From Verrucomicrobia bacterium UBA6015 (GTDB lineage Bacteria; Verrucomicrobiota; Kiritimatiellia; UBA8416), in contig DIZZ01000088.1 in assembly GCA_002428045.1 (NCBI GenBank), positions 13,410-19,816 of the forward strand: DNA of 6,407 nt. The letters are read 5' to 3'. Below the pieces are notes generated by a model that did not search any database, had not been told where the DNA came from, and saw only the letters and a list, made by a program, of their open reading frames with translations. How positions within the stretch are numbered: position 1 is the stretch's first letter; each line of letters starts with the position of its first letter. Both the position numbers and the translations under genes were made by a program. Shown here in pieces: positions 1 to 6,407 of this stretch.

Positions 1-531
1 GCGGGCGTCCTGGCTCTGACGGCCAACACGCAGTATGTCGCCATGCCGGATCAGCTCCGGTTGCGTCAGCCGGGTTCCTGGACGGTGGAAGCCTGGGTAC
101 GCATGGATGCCGCGTTCGGTGGCACTGGCACGATTATCCGGCGCGCAAGCGGTAGCCAGGTCAATTACGAGCTGGGTCTGACCGCAGGTGTACCGTACAT
201 CCGCTTTGTCGGTGTCTATAACGGGACGCTCAACGAGCAGCGTGTGAACGGCGCGGCCGCGCTCAACCGTAGGGGTCACTGGTATCACCTCGCCGGTGTC
301 TATGACCGCGAGGCGGCTGAACTGCGCATCCATGTCGACGGCGTGCCGGTGACACGGGCCGCCGTCCCGGCGGAAATGGGCGGCTGGGGCAGCGATGGCA
401 TGGCCACGACGCGCGTTGGCGAGGGATTTGTCGGGCAGATCGACGAAATGCGGATCTGGGATGTGGCCGCCACGGCAGCGCAACTAGGCGGCAATGCCTA
501 CCGGACGCACGAACATAGCGAGACGTTGCCG
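1..531 (+). other. LamG-like (concanavalin A-like jellyroll) domain 1, N-terminally cut
   Basis: Residues 1-177 show the usual landmarks of the LamG_3-type fold. An opening strand reads like 'ALTANTQYVAMP', followed by 'SWTVEAWVR' (Trp27, Trp32), the central 'WYHLAGVYD' (Trp94), 'LRIHVDGVPV', and the closing 'FVGQIDEMRIWD' (residues 143-154, Asp148 and Trp153). The window edge removes only the very beginning of the domain. In this family the fold is a beta-sandwich that binds glycans or proteins, but the ligand cannot be read from the sequence. Confidence 0.88.
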
Positions 532-3500
532 GTCGCCTATTACCGGTTCGACGATTTCGGCTCCACGAATGATGTAGGCATCACGGTGGAGGACTTTGCC
601 GCTCCCGCCAAGGACTGGCTGACCGGCTGGGCGCATGCCGGTGTGCCGGTCAACGGGGCGGCGATGGTGTCCTCGACGGACAGTCCGATCATCGCGATGG
701 CCTATGTCGATGCCAACGATAATGAGTTGCCGGATTACTGGGAATTCGCGGTTTTCGGTACGAACGAAGTGGACGTGACTTCAGACCTTGACGCCGATGG
801 CCTGACGATCCTGACCGAATACCAGGCAAAATTGCACCCTGTTTTAACCTCAACCTTCGACGACTCCGTCGTCGATGGTGAACGCGACGCCGACGCCGAT
901 GGCCTTTTAAATCGCGAAGAGCAGACCTATGGCACCCGTCCGGACATGGTGGATACCGATGACGACGGGTACACGGATTATGAGGAGATCACCGGGATGC
1001 GCCTGGACGGGACGAACCTCGGCAAGTCCGATCCGCTGCTATCGCAGGATCCGGTGATCCCGCGCGGCCTGGAGCTTGACGGCAGCAGCCGTGTGCTCGT
1101 GCCTGCCCAGGGGCGGCATTCGATGAGCGAATGGACGCTGGGTGCCTGGGTCCGCGCCGATGCCGGCAGTGATGGTGGTGCCGTGCTGGCCCGCACGTTC
1201 AGTGACCGCAGCGTCAACTATGAAATGGGTGTCGAGAATGATGGCGGTACGCTGCGGCCCTACGTGCGTTTCCATAGCCGCGCGGCCGGCGTCACCAATG
1301 AAGTCCGCCTGTCGCAGGACAGCACGGGCACCATCATCGCCAACAATCCGTACAGCGGATTGGAAGTCGATCCGGACACCTGGACGCATGTGGCGACGAC
1401 CTACTCGCCGAGCAACGCCTTGCTCGCGCTGTATGTGGACGGCATCCTCGTCGGCACGCGTACCGATCCGGTAACCCCGCCGTTTGTCGGTTCCGGCGAG
1501 GGCATCGCCCTGGCTGGCGAGTTGACCATCGGCGGCGGAGCCTACGATGATGGCGGTACAAACATTCTGAATGGATTCGAGGGCGCGATTGATGATGTCC
1601 GTCTGGCTAATATCGCCGGTACAGTGGACGACATCCAGCGCATGATGGCTGGCTACCTGCCGGTCCCGGAGGGAACCAATACCACCAACACGGTCTTGCG
1701 CCCGAAGATGGCCCAGGCCGACATCATCGAGGGTGAGTTCCTGGTCAAGGTTGTCTCGAAGGACGACGTGCAACCGGTCAAGGACGCGGTCATCACCAAG
1801 GGAATGACGGTGCCACGCACCTACAGGAAGACCGCCATGCTGCATGTCAAGGTGCCTGCCGGTGGCGATATCGAGTCCAGCCTGGCGGAAATCCGCAAAC
1901 TGGGCAAGGTCGTCTATGTCGAACCCAACTTCCGGTTGCACCTGCTGGAAACCCCGAACGAGCCGGACTTTGCACGGATGTGGGCCATGAACAACACGGG
2001 CCAGAACGGGGGCACGGACGATGCCGATATCGATGCGGCCGAGGCCTGGGATATCGAGACGGGCGGCGACATCATCGTGGCCGTGATCGATACCGGCGTG
2101 GATCATCTGCATCCGGATTTGGCGGCCAACATGTGGGTCAACCCCGGCGAGATCGCCGGTAACGGCATCGACGATGACAACAATGGCTACATCGACGACG
2201 TCAACGGCTACGACTTCGGGGCCGACGACGCCGATCCGATGGACGATGTCGTCGGGCATGGCACGCATTGCGCAGGCACGATCGGTGCCGTGGGCAACAA
2301 CGGGGTCGGCGCTGTGGGCGTCAACTGGAACGTCAAGATCATGGCATTGAAGTTTGCCGATAGCGCGGGCAATCTGGATGGCGCGGCAGCGATCGAGGCG
2401 ATTGAATACGCCGTGGCGCACGGTGCGCGGGTCAGCAACAACAGTTGGGGCGGCTACGGCTTCTCGCAGGCGTTGTACGACGCCATCCGCATGGCTGGAC
2501 AGAACGACCACCTGTTTGTGGCGGCAGCGGCCAACGATGCCAACGACAACGATCAGAATCCCGCCTATCCGGCGTCCTTTGACCTGGACAATATCATTGC
2601 GGTGGCGGCGACGGACCGCAATGACCAGATGGCTGACTTCAGTAACTACGGACTGACCACGGTTGACCTGGGCGCACCTGGGGTGGAGATCCTGAGTACG
2701 CTGCCTTTGGCTGGTTCCCAGATGGGTACCGAATACGGCGAAGCGCAGGGCACCTCGATGGCCACCCCGCATGTGACGGGAGCCGCCGCGATCATACTGG
2801 CGGTTGATGGCAGCCTGAGTCATGCGGCCGTGAAGGCGGCGCTCCTGGACAATGCCGACCCGATCCCGGCGCTCGATGGGCGTTGCGTGACCGGTGCCCG
2901 CCTCAACCTCTTCAACGCCCTGCCGGAAGGCGACGGTGATGACGACGGGGGCGAGATCGTGATCCGCGGCTTGGCTTGCTGGTTCAAGTTCGACGACGGC
3001 GGACGCCATGCCGAGGACTTCACCATGATCCGCAACTGGGCCAACGACTGGCGTTTCGCCGGTCAGCTCCAGGGCACGGCGGCTTCCATGACCAATACGG
3101 CAGCCCAGCTCCCCATCGCCGACAGTGATGGCGACAGCCTGCCCGACTGGTGGGAGGAAGCCTATGGACTCGATCCGTTCTCGGCTGCAGACGACAATGG
3201 CGCCAGTGCGGATCCCGATGGCGATGGCCTTAGCAACCTGCATGAGTACCTGATCTCTATTATGCAGTATGCGCAAGGGCTCCGCGGGTCTAATCCGTGG
3301 ATGGCGGATTCCAATCTTGACGGCACCGACGACGGGTTGATGGACAGTGACGGTGACGGCCTTAGAAACCGCGATGAAGCCAACCTTTATGGCACAGATG
3401 TTTCACGCCCGGATTCAGACGGGGATGGTATTTCGGATCTTGATGAATTGGAAATGGGGACAGATCCCGTTGATGATTTGTCTCCGTTTGTCCTGCGTCA

Positions 3501-6407
3501 TTTGCGCAACAATGGGTATGGCTGGCTGGAAGCGCCTGGTGATATTGATGGGATTGATGAAGATGGTATGCGCTTTGATTTGGCGGATTGGTCGATTGAG
3601 GTGATGACACGCTTGACGGCAGTTCCGACCAATGAGGTGAAGCTTGTGCAGCGCCGGGCCAAACCGTTCGGGTATGTGACGTTCGAACTGGGTGTGCAGA
3701 CGAATTTACTTCCGTATGTGCGTTTTGAAAGCTCCAGCGGTAGGGAGTACCGGGTGACGGGGGCAGCTCCGCTGGCGCTCAATCAATGGGTGATGCTGGG
3801 TGGACGGTTTGGAATTCCGGTGTCTGAGCCCGATATATCAACACGGCAATTATCGTTGTTTGTGGACGGGGTTCGGGTTGCCCGCGATGCAGTTAACGTA
3901 CTGAATGCGCGCGGTCCGCAGTACGCCAATCTGATGATGGGCAGGAACCTGATCGGTGATTTGGATGAGGTACGCATCTGGCGTTCTAGCGTGCCGGATG
4001 AATGGCTCGACAGCCTCACCTACAAAACACTGCTTTTCGGGCGCGATAGCATTATTATGGGTTCGCTACGTCCGAATGTGGGGCTATTGAATGTTGAACC
4101 AACGCCAAAGCAACATATGGGCGCAGCGTTCACACTGCAAGCCTGGGTGAAATCGAATGATGACGGAATGATTGTTGATCGCGTAGGTGGCTCGTCCCCG
4201 CATGATGGTCAGCCTCTCTATAACTACCAGCTTGGTATTGAAGGGGGCTCTGCGATTGCACGCATGACAGCAGAGTATGTTATTGACCCTGAGCAAGACC
4301 GCATTCGCTGGGCCACGCATACACTATTATCTGAAAATGAGATCGAACCGGATGTCTGGACGCATTTGGCATTGGTGTACGACGGAAGCAACGCAAAACT
4401 TTACGTGAACGGGATCGAGCAAGATGATCGATCGATCGTGAATACGACTCCCGGAGGTCCGCAATGGCACTTGCTCCCCGACGAAGAGCAACCTGAAGAA
4501 CCGATTAACTTCAACCGTCTCGCTACGGATGCTGGTGGTACAGTCCTCGGTCGAAACCTTGCTGCCGGACTTCTTGATGAAGTCTCGCTACAGTTGGGCG
4601 CAATCGATGCGGTAACTCTGCTTTTGAACCACGATAAGCAGATTGAGCTTACACAAGATGTGATGATGTATTTCAACTTCGACTTCTTTAACCCGAATGC
4701 TGCTTACGTACAGAATCAGGCAGATTCCGGTAACTTTGGTACACTCTTGGGCGAGGCTGAGATCTTGATTGATACAGATTCCAATGCACCGCTCACGACT
4801 GATAGCCGAGATATTCTGACATCGGTTCTGGCCGGGTACTTCTCGATGAAGGATGGGCGCGCTTCGGGAGACAGCGACCAACAGGTGCAGGATGCTGTAT
4901 CCTATCGTGGTGTGCCTTACTACACGCGGGGTGCCGCTACGCTGATGCCCTCGACGAATCACATTGATTTTGTCGATGTGGTGTTGCCTGTAAATGGTGC
5001 GGTTACCAACTTTACTGGAGCGATGCAATATCCGCAGTTCTTCCCGCTGCCGCCTGATTCTCCATGGCGTTTGGATTCAGACGGCGATGGAATGCCAGAT
5101 GTTTTTGAACAGTATTTCTGGCTGGCGCCGGATGATGTTATAACGCCGAATCGGCCCGATCTTGGCCCCTGGGGCGATCTGGATGGCGATGGCCTGCCGA
5201 ATATCTATGAATACTGGGCTGGGAGCGACCCGACATTCTGGGATTCCACTGGTGATGGTATTGCCGATGCGGATGCGGATCCCGATGGCGATGGCCTTTC
5301 GAGCTATACGGAATACTTGGCGGGCTCTCATCCCGGGCGCCCTGATACCGATGACGACGGCATCGAAGACGTTGTGGAACTCCAACCGCTGAAGTCGGCT
5401 GGATTAAATCTGCCGGAGGGCGTTTCGAATCCAAGCGATGCGATGGATCCTATCGTTGGTGACCACAGCAATCCGCTGCTACGGTACAAGTCGCTCCGGC
5501 TTGCGGCAGGTAGCGATCGTTTAGAAATACCGCGCCCCGCCTTTGATAAGCGTCGATTCAATACGGCGTCATGGACGGTCGAGACATGGTTCAGGCCTGC
5601 GACATCTTCTGAAGACGGTAGCCTGCTTGAGTACGTCGGTGCTCGCTGGGTTGACGAGGCTGCAGAGGAGGTTGTGTTTTATCGTCTTGGTCTGGATAAC
5701 GGGCAGCCGTATGTCGAACTGACGACAGCGGTTGATGATACCACGACGACCGGTGCGGTCACCGTAGCACGTGTCTCGCTTCCGGTAACTTTGCAGGCAG
5801 GGGAATGGGTTCATCTTGCGGGAACATTTGATCCTGCGACCCGTTCGCTGGCGCTCTATCGAGATGGTGGCGTAAGTAAGGCCGCCCTTGAGGTGCATGG
5901 CTATCCGCTATCCGGAAGCGAAACCTCGTACAGGTTGCCGGGGCGTGCTTGGATTGGCGATACGGGCTTGCGCGGTCATGTGGATCAGTCGCGAATATGG
6001 AGCGTGGCACGCACGGACGGGCAGGTGAATGTGGGTGCTTACGACTTCGTGCAGCTTTATGAAGGCGGCATGATTGCGAACTTCCGCTGCGACGATGGCC
6101 GGCGTGGTTCGCTGACCGATCCGAATGCGGATGGATTCGGAGCCAGGGATGGGCAAGGGACAATCGACTTTGCGCACCCGATCAATCGGATAGATCTGGA
6201 AACAGTCTGGGCATACAGTTTGCGCGGCGTGATCTTCGATGCCGATGAAGTCTCGCCCGGTTCCCGTAGTGGATTTGATGATGCGGATGGTGATGGGTTA
6301 GCCGATTTCTGGGAGGATCTGTACTTCACCCAGGACGTAGCGTACTACGATACTACGCGCAGCGAAAACGGCTTGATTATCGAGTCTTTACAATCTTCCG
6401 CAAGGTT
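1..6407 (+). CDS. Giant LamG / Asp-repeat protein with embedded S8 subtilase (partial, both ends missing)
   Basis: Frame 1 is open across the whole window: 2135 complete codons plus two bases, without a stop. Neither start nor terminus is visible, so signal peptide, ribosome binding site and C-terminal sorting signal cannot be judged. Five LamG-like jellyroll domains alternate with arrays of acidic DxDxDG calcium-binding repeats, and a full subtilase with propeptide lies between LamG 2 and the second array. Only four cysteines are seen (residues 757, 962, 993, 2030) and no membrane segment, which fits an extracellular or surface-attached protein. From family knowledge, LamG-like domains bind carbohydrate or protein ligands, Asp repeats act as calcium-stiffened spacers, and subtilases cut proteins. 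A role in surface adhesion plus proteolysis is inference. Codon use is GC-rich to about 3280 and clearly more AT-rich afterwards. The reading frame is certain from domain content; the overall function is not known. Confidence 0.95.
532..675 (+). repeat. LamG-associated FDDxG tail unit, copy A
   Basis: Directly after LamG 1 comes 'PVAYYRFDDFG' (from residue 179), then 'EDF', a 'DW' about six residues later, and 'NGAAM'. The same order (FDDGG, EDF, DW, TAASM) recurs after the subtilase at 2965-3111. Looser versions occur after LamG 4 and LamG 5. In many LamG proteins a 'Y/W-x-FDEGSG' strand belongs to the jellyroll itself, so this is probably a structural strand and not a separate domain. Confidence 0.6.
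706..1050 (+). repeat. Calcium-binding Asp-repeat (TSP3-like) array 1
   Basis: Residues 236-350 contain degenerate acidic units: 'DANDNELPDYWE', 'DLDADGLTILTEY', 'DADADGLLNREE' and 'DTDDDGYTDYEE', the second and third about 40 residues apart. The DxDxDG pattern with a Glu a few residues on is the calcium loop seen in thrombospondin type 3 repeats and related bacterial surface spacers. The array separates LamG 1 from LamG 2 and probably stiffens when calcium is bound. It carries a few codons (TTA, TCA) that are absent from the following 2.2 kb. Confidence 0.8.
1066..1671 (+). other. LamG-like jellyroll domain 2
   Basis: Residues 356-557 begin with 'GLELDGSSRVLVP'. They continue with 'EWTLGAWVRAD' (Trp378, Trp383), 'TWTHVATTYS' (Trp461), 'LALYVDGILVG' (VDG at 479-481) and the closing 'FEGAIDDVRLANI' (from residue 526). 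The order and spacing match domain 1, with a longer loop (residues 435-458) before the central Trp. No FDDxG tail follows directly. Instead the chain runs through a Thr/Asn-rich linker into the protease propeptide. Confidence 0.87.
1720..1950 (+). other. Subtilase propeptide-like domain (I9 / fervidolysin type)
   Basis: Residues 574-650 resemble the short N-terminal chaperone and inhibitor domain of secreted subtilases. An opening strand 'EGEFLVKVV' (from residue 577) leads to a central 'AMLHVKVPAG', a predicted helix 'SLAEIRKLG', and the closing 'VVYVEPNF' (residues 637-644). That last element is the common V-x-VEPN end of such propeptides. In the family this domain assists folding and is then cut off autocatalytically. 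Here it has over 570 residues of other domains in front of it, so cleavage would split the protein. Confidence 0.75.
1963..2928 (+). other. Peptidase S8 (subtilisin-like serine protease) catalytic domain
   Basis: Residues 655-976 form a complete subtilase. Catalytic Asp697 lies in 'VAVIDTGVDHLHPDL', His753 in 'GHGTHCAGT', oxyanion Asn845 in 'FVAAAANDA', and Ser919 in 'GTSMATPHVTG'. The entry region 'MWAMNNTGQNGG' and the acidic 'GNGIDDDNNGYIDDVNGYDF' are typical of the calcium-containing bacterial members. Cys757 after the second His matches the HGTHCAG form known from proteinase K. The substrate-binding strand region 'VSNNSWGGYGFS' is present. All four active-site positions are intact, so activity is likely. 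The Gly usually before the oxyanion Asn is Ala844 here. The domain ends near 'RLNLFNALPEG'. It should act outside the cytoplasm on proteins; the substrate is unknown. Confidence 0.95.
2965..3111 (+). repeat. FDDGG tail unit, copy B (after the protease)
   Basis: Immediately after the subtilase comes 'RGLACWFKFDDGGRHAEDF' (residues 989-1007), then 'NDW' and 'GTAASM'. This lines up with copy A, which follows LamG 1. No LamG core lies directly before this copy; the nearest is LamG 2, about 430 residues upstream. The protease with propeptide therefore seems to sit between LamG 2 and its tail. It is one of only three regions here with a cysteine (Cys993). Confidence 0.6.
3121..3486 (+). repeat. Calcium-binding Asp-repeat (TSP3-like) array 2
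   Basis: Residues 1041-1162 hold 'DSDGDSLPDWWEEAYGLDP', 'DPDGDGLSNLHEY', 'DSNLDGTDDGLMD', 'DSDGDGLRNRDE' and 'DSDGDGISDLDELEMGTDP'. These are the clearest calcium-loop repeats in the window, with 'YGLDP' and 'MGTDP' spacers between units. A 25-base stretch at 3207-3231 recurs exactly at 5274-5298 in array 3. Codon use changes from GC-rich to mixed within this array, roughly 3280-3420. Confidence 0.88.
3487..4041 (+). other. LamG-like jellyroll domain 3 (divergent)
   Basis: Residues 1163-1347 keep the LamG plan but weakly. 'DWSIEVMTRL' (Trp1197) replaces the usual 'WTxEAWVR', 'NQWVMLGGRF' (Trp1263) replaces 'WxHLAxxYD', 'LSLFVDGVRV' (Asp1289) is good, and the closing 'IGDLDEVRIWR' (Asp1322, Trp1327) is canonical. 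There is no FDDxG tail; the chain passes straight into LamG 4. The first third ('LRHLRNNGYGWLEAPGDIDG') is not typical and may be part of an opening strand or a linker. Confidence 0.78.
4042..4659 (+). other. LamG-like jellyroll domain 4
   Basis: Residues 1348-1553 contain 'FTLQAWVKSND' (Trp1382), 'YNYQLGIEGG', 'DVWTHLALVYDGSNAKLYVNG' (Trp1453, Asn1470) and the closing 'AAGLLDEVSLQLG' (Asp1526). A Pro/Glu-rich insertion ('DEEQPEEP', about residues 1494-1501) lies in the loop before the last strands. The codons are noticeably more AT-rich than in LamG 2. The ligand is not predictable. Confidence 0.85.
4660..4890 (+). repeat. Two tail-like strands (copies C and D) after LamG 4
   Basis: Copy C reads 'DVMMYFNFDFFNP' (Tyr1557) followed by 'SGNFGTLLGEA', which resembles the 'SGNGxxGTLxGA' that follows the FDEG strand in many LamG proteins. 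About 50 residues later copy D reads 'SVLAGYFSMKDGR' (residues 1608-1620), close in pattern to 'GLACWFKFDDGGR' of copy B. The tandem suggests a duplicated tail, or a lost LamG core between them. This is pattern matching by eye. Confidence 0.45.
4891..5070 (+). other. Unassigned segment of the giant protein
   Basis: I recognise no domain in residues about 1631-1690. The segment reads as two or three short beta strands ('AVSYRGVPYYTRG', 'HIDFVDVVLPVNG', 'AVTNFTGAMQYPQFFPLPP') and ends in a Pro-rich run before array 3. It has no Asp repeats and no cysteine. It could be the rest of the tail unit or a small independent beta module. Confidence 0.4.
5071..5469 (+). repeat. Calcium-binding Asp-repeat (TSP3-like) array 3
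   Basis: Residues 1691-1823 contain 'DSDGDGMPDVFEQYF', 'DLDGDGLPNIYEYWAGSDP', 'DSTGDGIADADADPDGDG', 'LSSYTEYLAGSHPGRP' and 'DTDDDGIEDVVEL'. Two copies of 'EYxAGSxP' give a regular unit with 'DGDGL' before and 'AGSDP/AGSHP' after. It shares an exact 25-base match with array 2. The role is that of a calcium-dependent spacer between LamG 4 and LamG 5. Confidence 0.88.
5473..6066 (+). other. LamG-like jellyroll domain 5
   Basis: Residues 1825-2022 begin 'LLRYKSLRLAAGSDRLEIP', as a LamG opening strand does. They continue with 'SWTVETWFRP' (Trp1858, Trp1863), 'GEWVHLAGTFDPATRSLALYRDG' (Trp1936) and the closing 'LRGHVDQSRIWSVART' (Asp1995, Trp2000). The arrangement is canonical. The usual 'DEVRIW' is 'DQSRIW' here, losing the acidic residue after Asp. 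Confidence 0.87.
6067..6255 (+). repeat. FDDxG tail unit, copy E (after LamG 5)
   Basis: 'GGMIANFRCDDGRRGSLTD' (from residue 2023) occupies the same place after LamG 5 as 'PVAYYRFDDFG' after LamG 1, with Phe-Asp replaced by Arg-Cys-Asp. It is followed by 'TVWAYSLRGVIFDADE', which may match the 'DW...G' part of copy A. Cys2030 is the only cysteine in the right half of the window. Confidence 0.5.
6268..6407 (+). repeat. Start of Asp-repeat block 4, cut by the window edge
   Basis: 'GFDDADGDGLADFWEDLYF' (from residue 2090) is the same type of unit that opens arrays 1, 2 and 3 ('DGDSLPDWWE', 'DGDGMPDVFE'). The frame stays open to the last base, so the protein goes on to the right. By the pattern seen so far, more Asp repeats and another LamG domain would be expected. 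Confidence 0.7.

Noticed and set aside
1142..1474. Plus-strand frame-2 open frame of 110 codons
   Set aside because: It overlaps LamG 2 in another frame, is low in complexity (Arg, Ala, Ser, Thr, Pro) and has no support as protein.
1039..3276. Minus-strand 745-codon open frame as a real gene
   Set aside because: It is in codon register opposite a clear subtilase and LamG domains, begins with TTG, has a composition expected from complementing GC-rich codons, and shows no domain.
3280..3420. Gene boundary at the composition change
   Set aside because: There is no stop, start or ribosome binding site there; the frame and the repeat pattern run straight through.
3121..3486. Asp repeats as a dockerin or EF-hand pair
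   Set aside because: The units lack the paired 22-residue dockerin layout and the flanking helices; spacing and 'GxDP' ends fit TSP3-like spacers better.
4424..4439. Short GATC-rich tandem/palindrome (GATGATCGATCGATCG) as a regulatory or methylation site
   Set aside because: It lies inside coding sequence and encodes an ordinary loop of LamG 4; a single short run is expected by chance.
4588..5028. Minus-strand 146-codon frame as a gene
   Set aside because: Again in antisense codon register with the long sense frame, bounded by sense CTA and TCA codons; no recognisable motif.
5759..6163. Minus-strand 134-codon frame rich in His, Arg, Pro and Ser
   Set aside because: Shadow of LamG 5; composition is typical of an off-frame translation.

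Overview
The window is one uninterrupted + strand reading frame (frame 1) from the first to the last base: 2135 complete codons, no in-frame stop, no start and no terminus. It is an internal piece of a giant, secreted-type, multidomain protein. There is no intergenic DNA, RNA gene, CRISPR array, insertion sequence or promoter that I can support. Other open frames are shadows of this one, including a 745-codon one on the minus strand.

Layout, in window residue numbers: LamG-like jellyroll 1 (1-177) and its FDDxG tail (178-225); calcium-binding (TSP3-like) Asp repeats (236-350); LamG 2 (356-557); a subtilase propeptide (about 574-650); an S8 subtilase domain (about 655-976) with Asp697, His753, Asn845 and Ser919 in place; an FDDGG tail (989-1037); a second Asp-repeat array (1041-1162); LamG 3 (1163-1347); LamG 4 (1348-1553) with two tail-like strands; an unassigned stretch (about 1620-1690); a third Asp-repeat array (1691-1823); LamG 5 (1825-2022) with its tail; and the start of a fourth Asp-repeat block just before the right edge.

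The organism is probably a bacterium of the PVC group, with Kiritimatiellota, Lentisphaerota or Verrucomicrobiota most likely. Huge LamG/Asp-repeat proteins carrying 'D-x-D-G-D-G-L-x-N/D-x-x-E' units followed by 'G-x-D-P' are common there, from general knowledge. This is inference, since no marker gene is present.

The most interesting points are architectural. A complete protease with its own propeptide sits in the middle of a LamG/Asp-repeat chain, apparently between a LamG core and that core's tail strand. Classical propeptide processing there would cut the giant chain in two. In addition, base composition and codon use change sharply inside the second Asp-repeat array (about 3280-3420), within one open frame. 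This could be modular assembly by recombination between repeats, or an assembly join.
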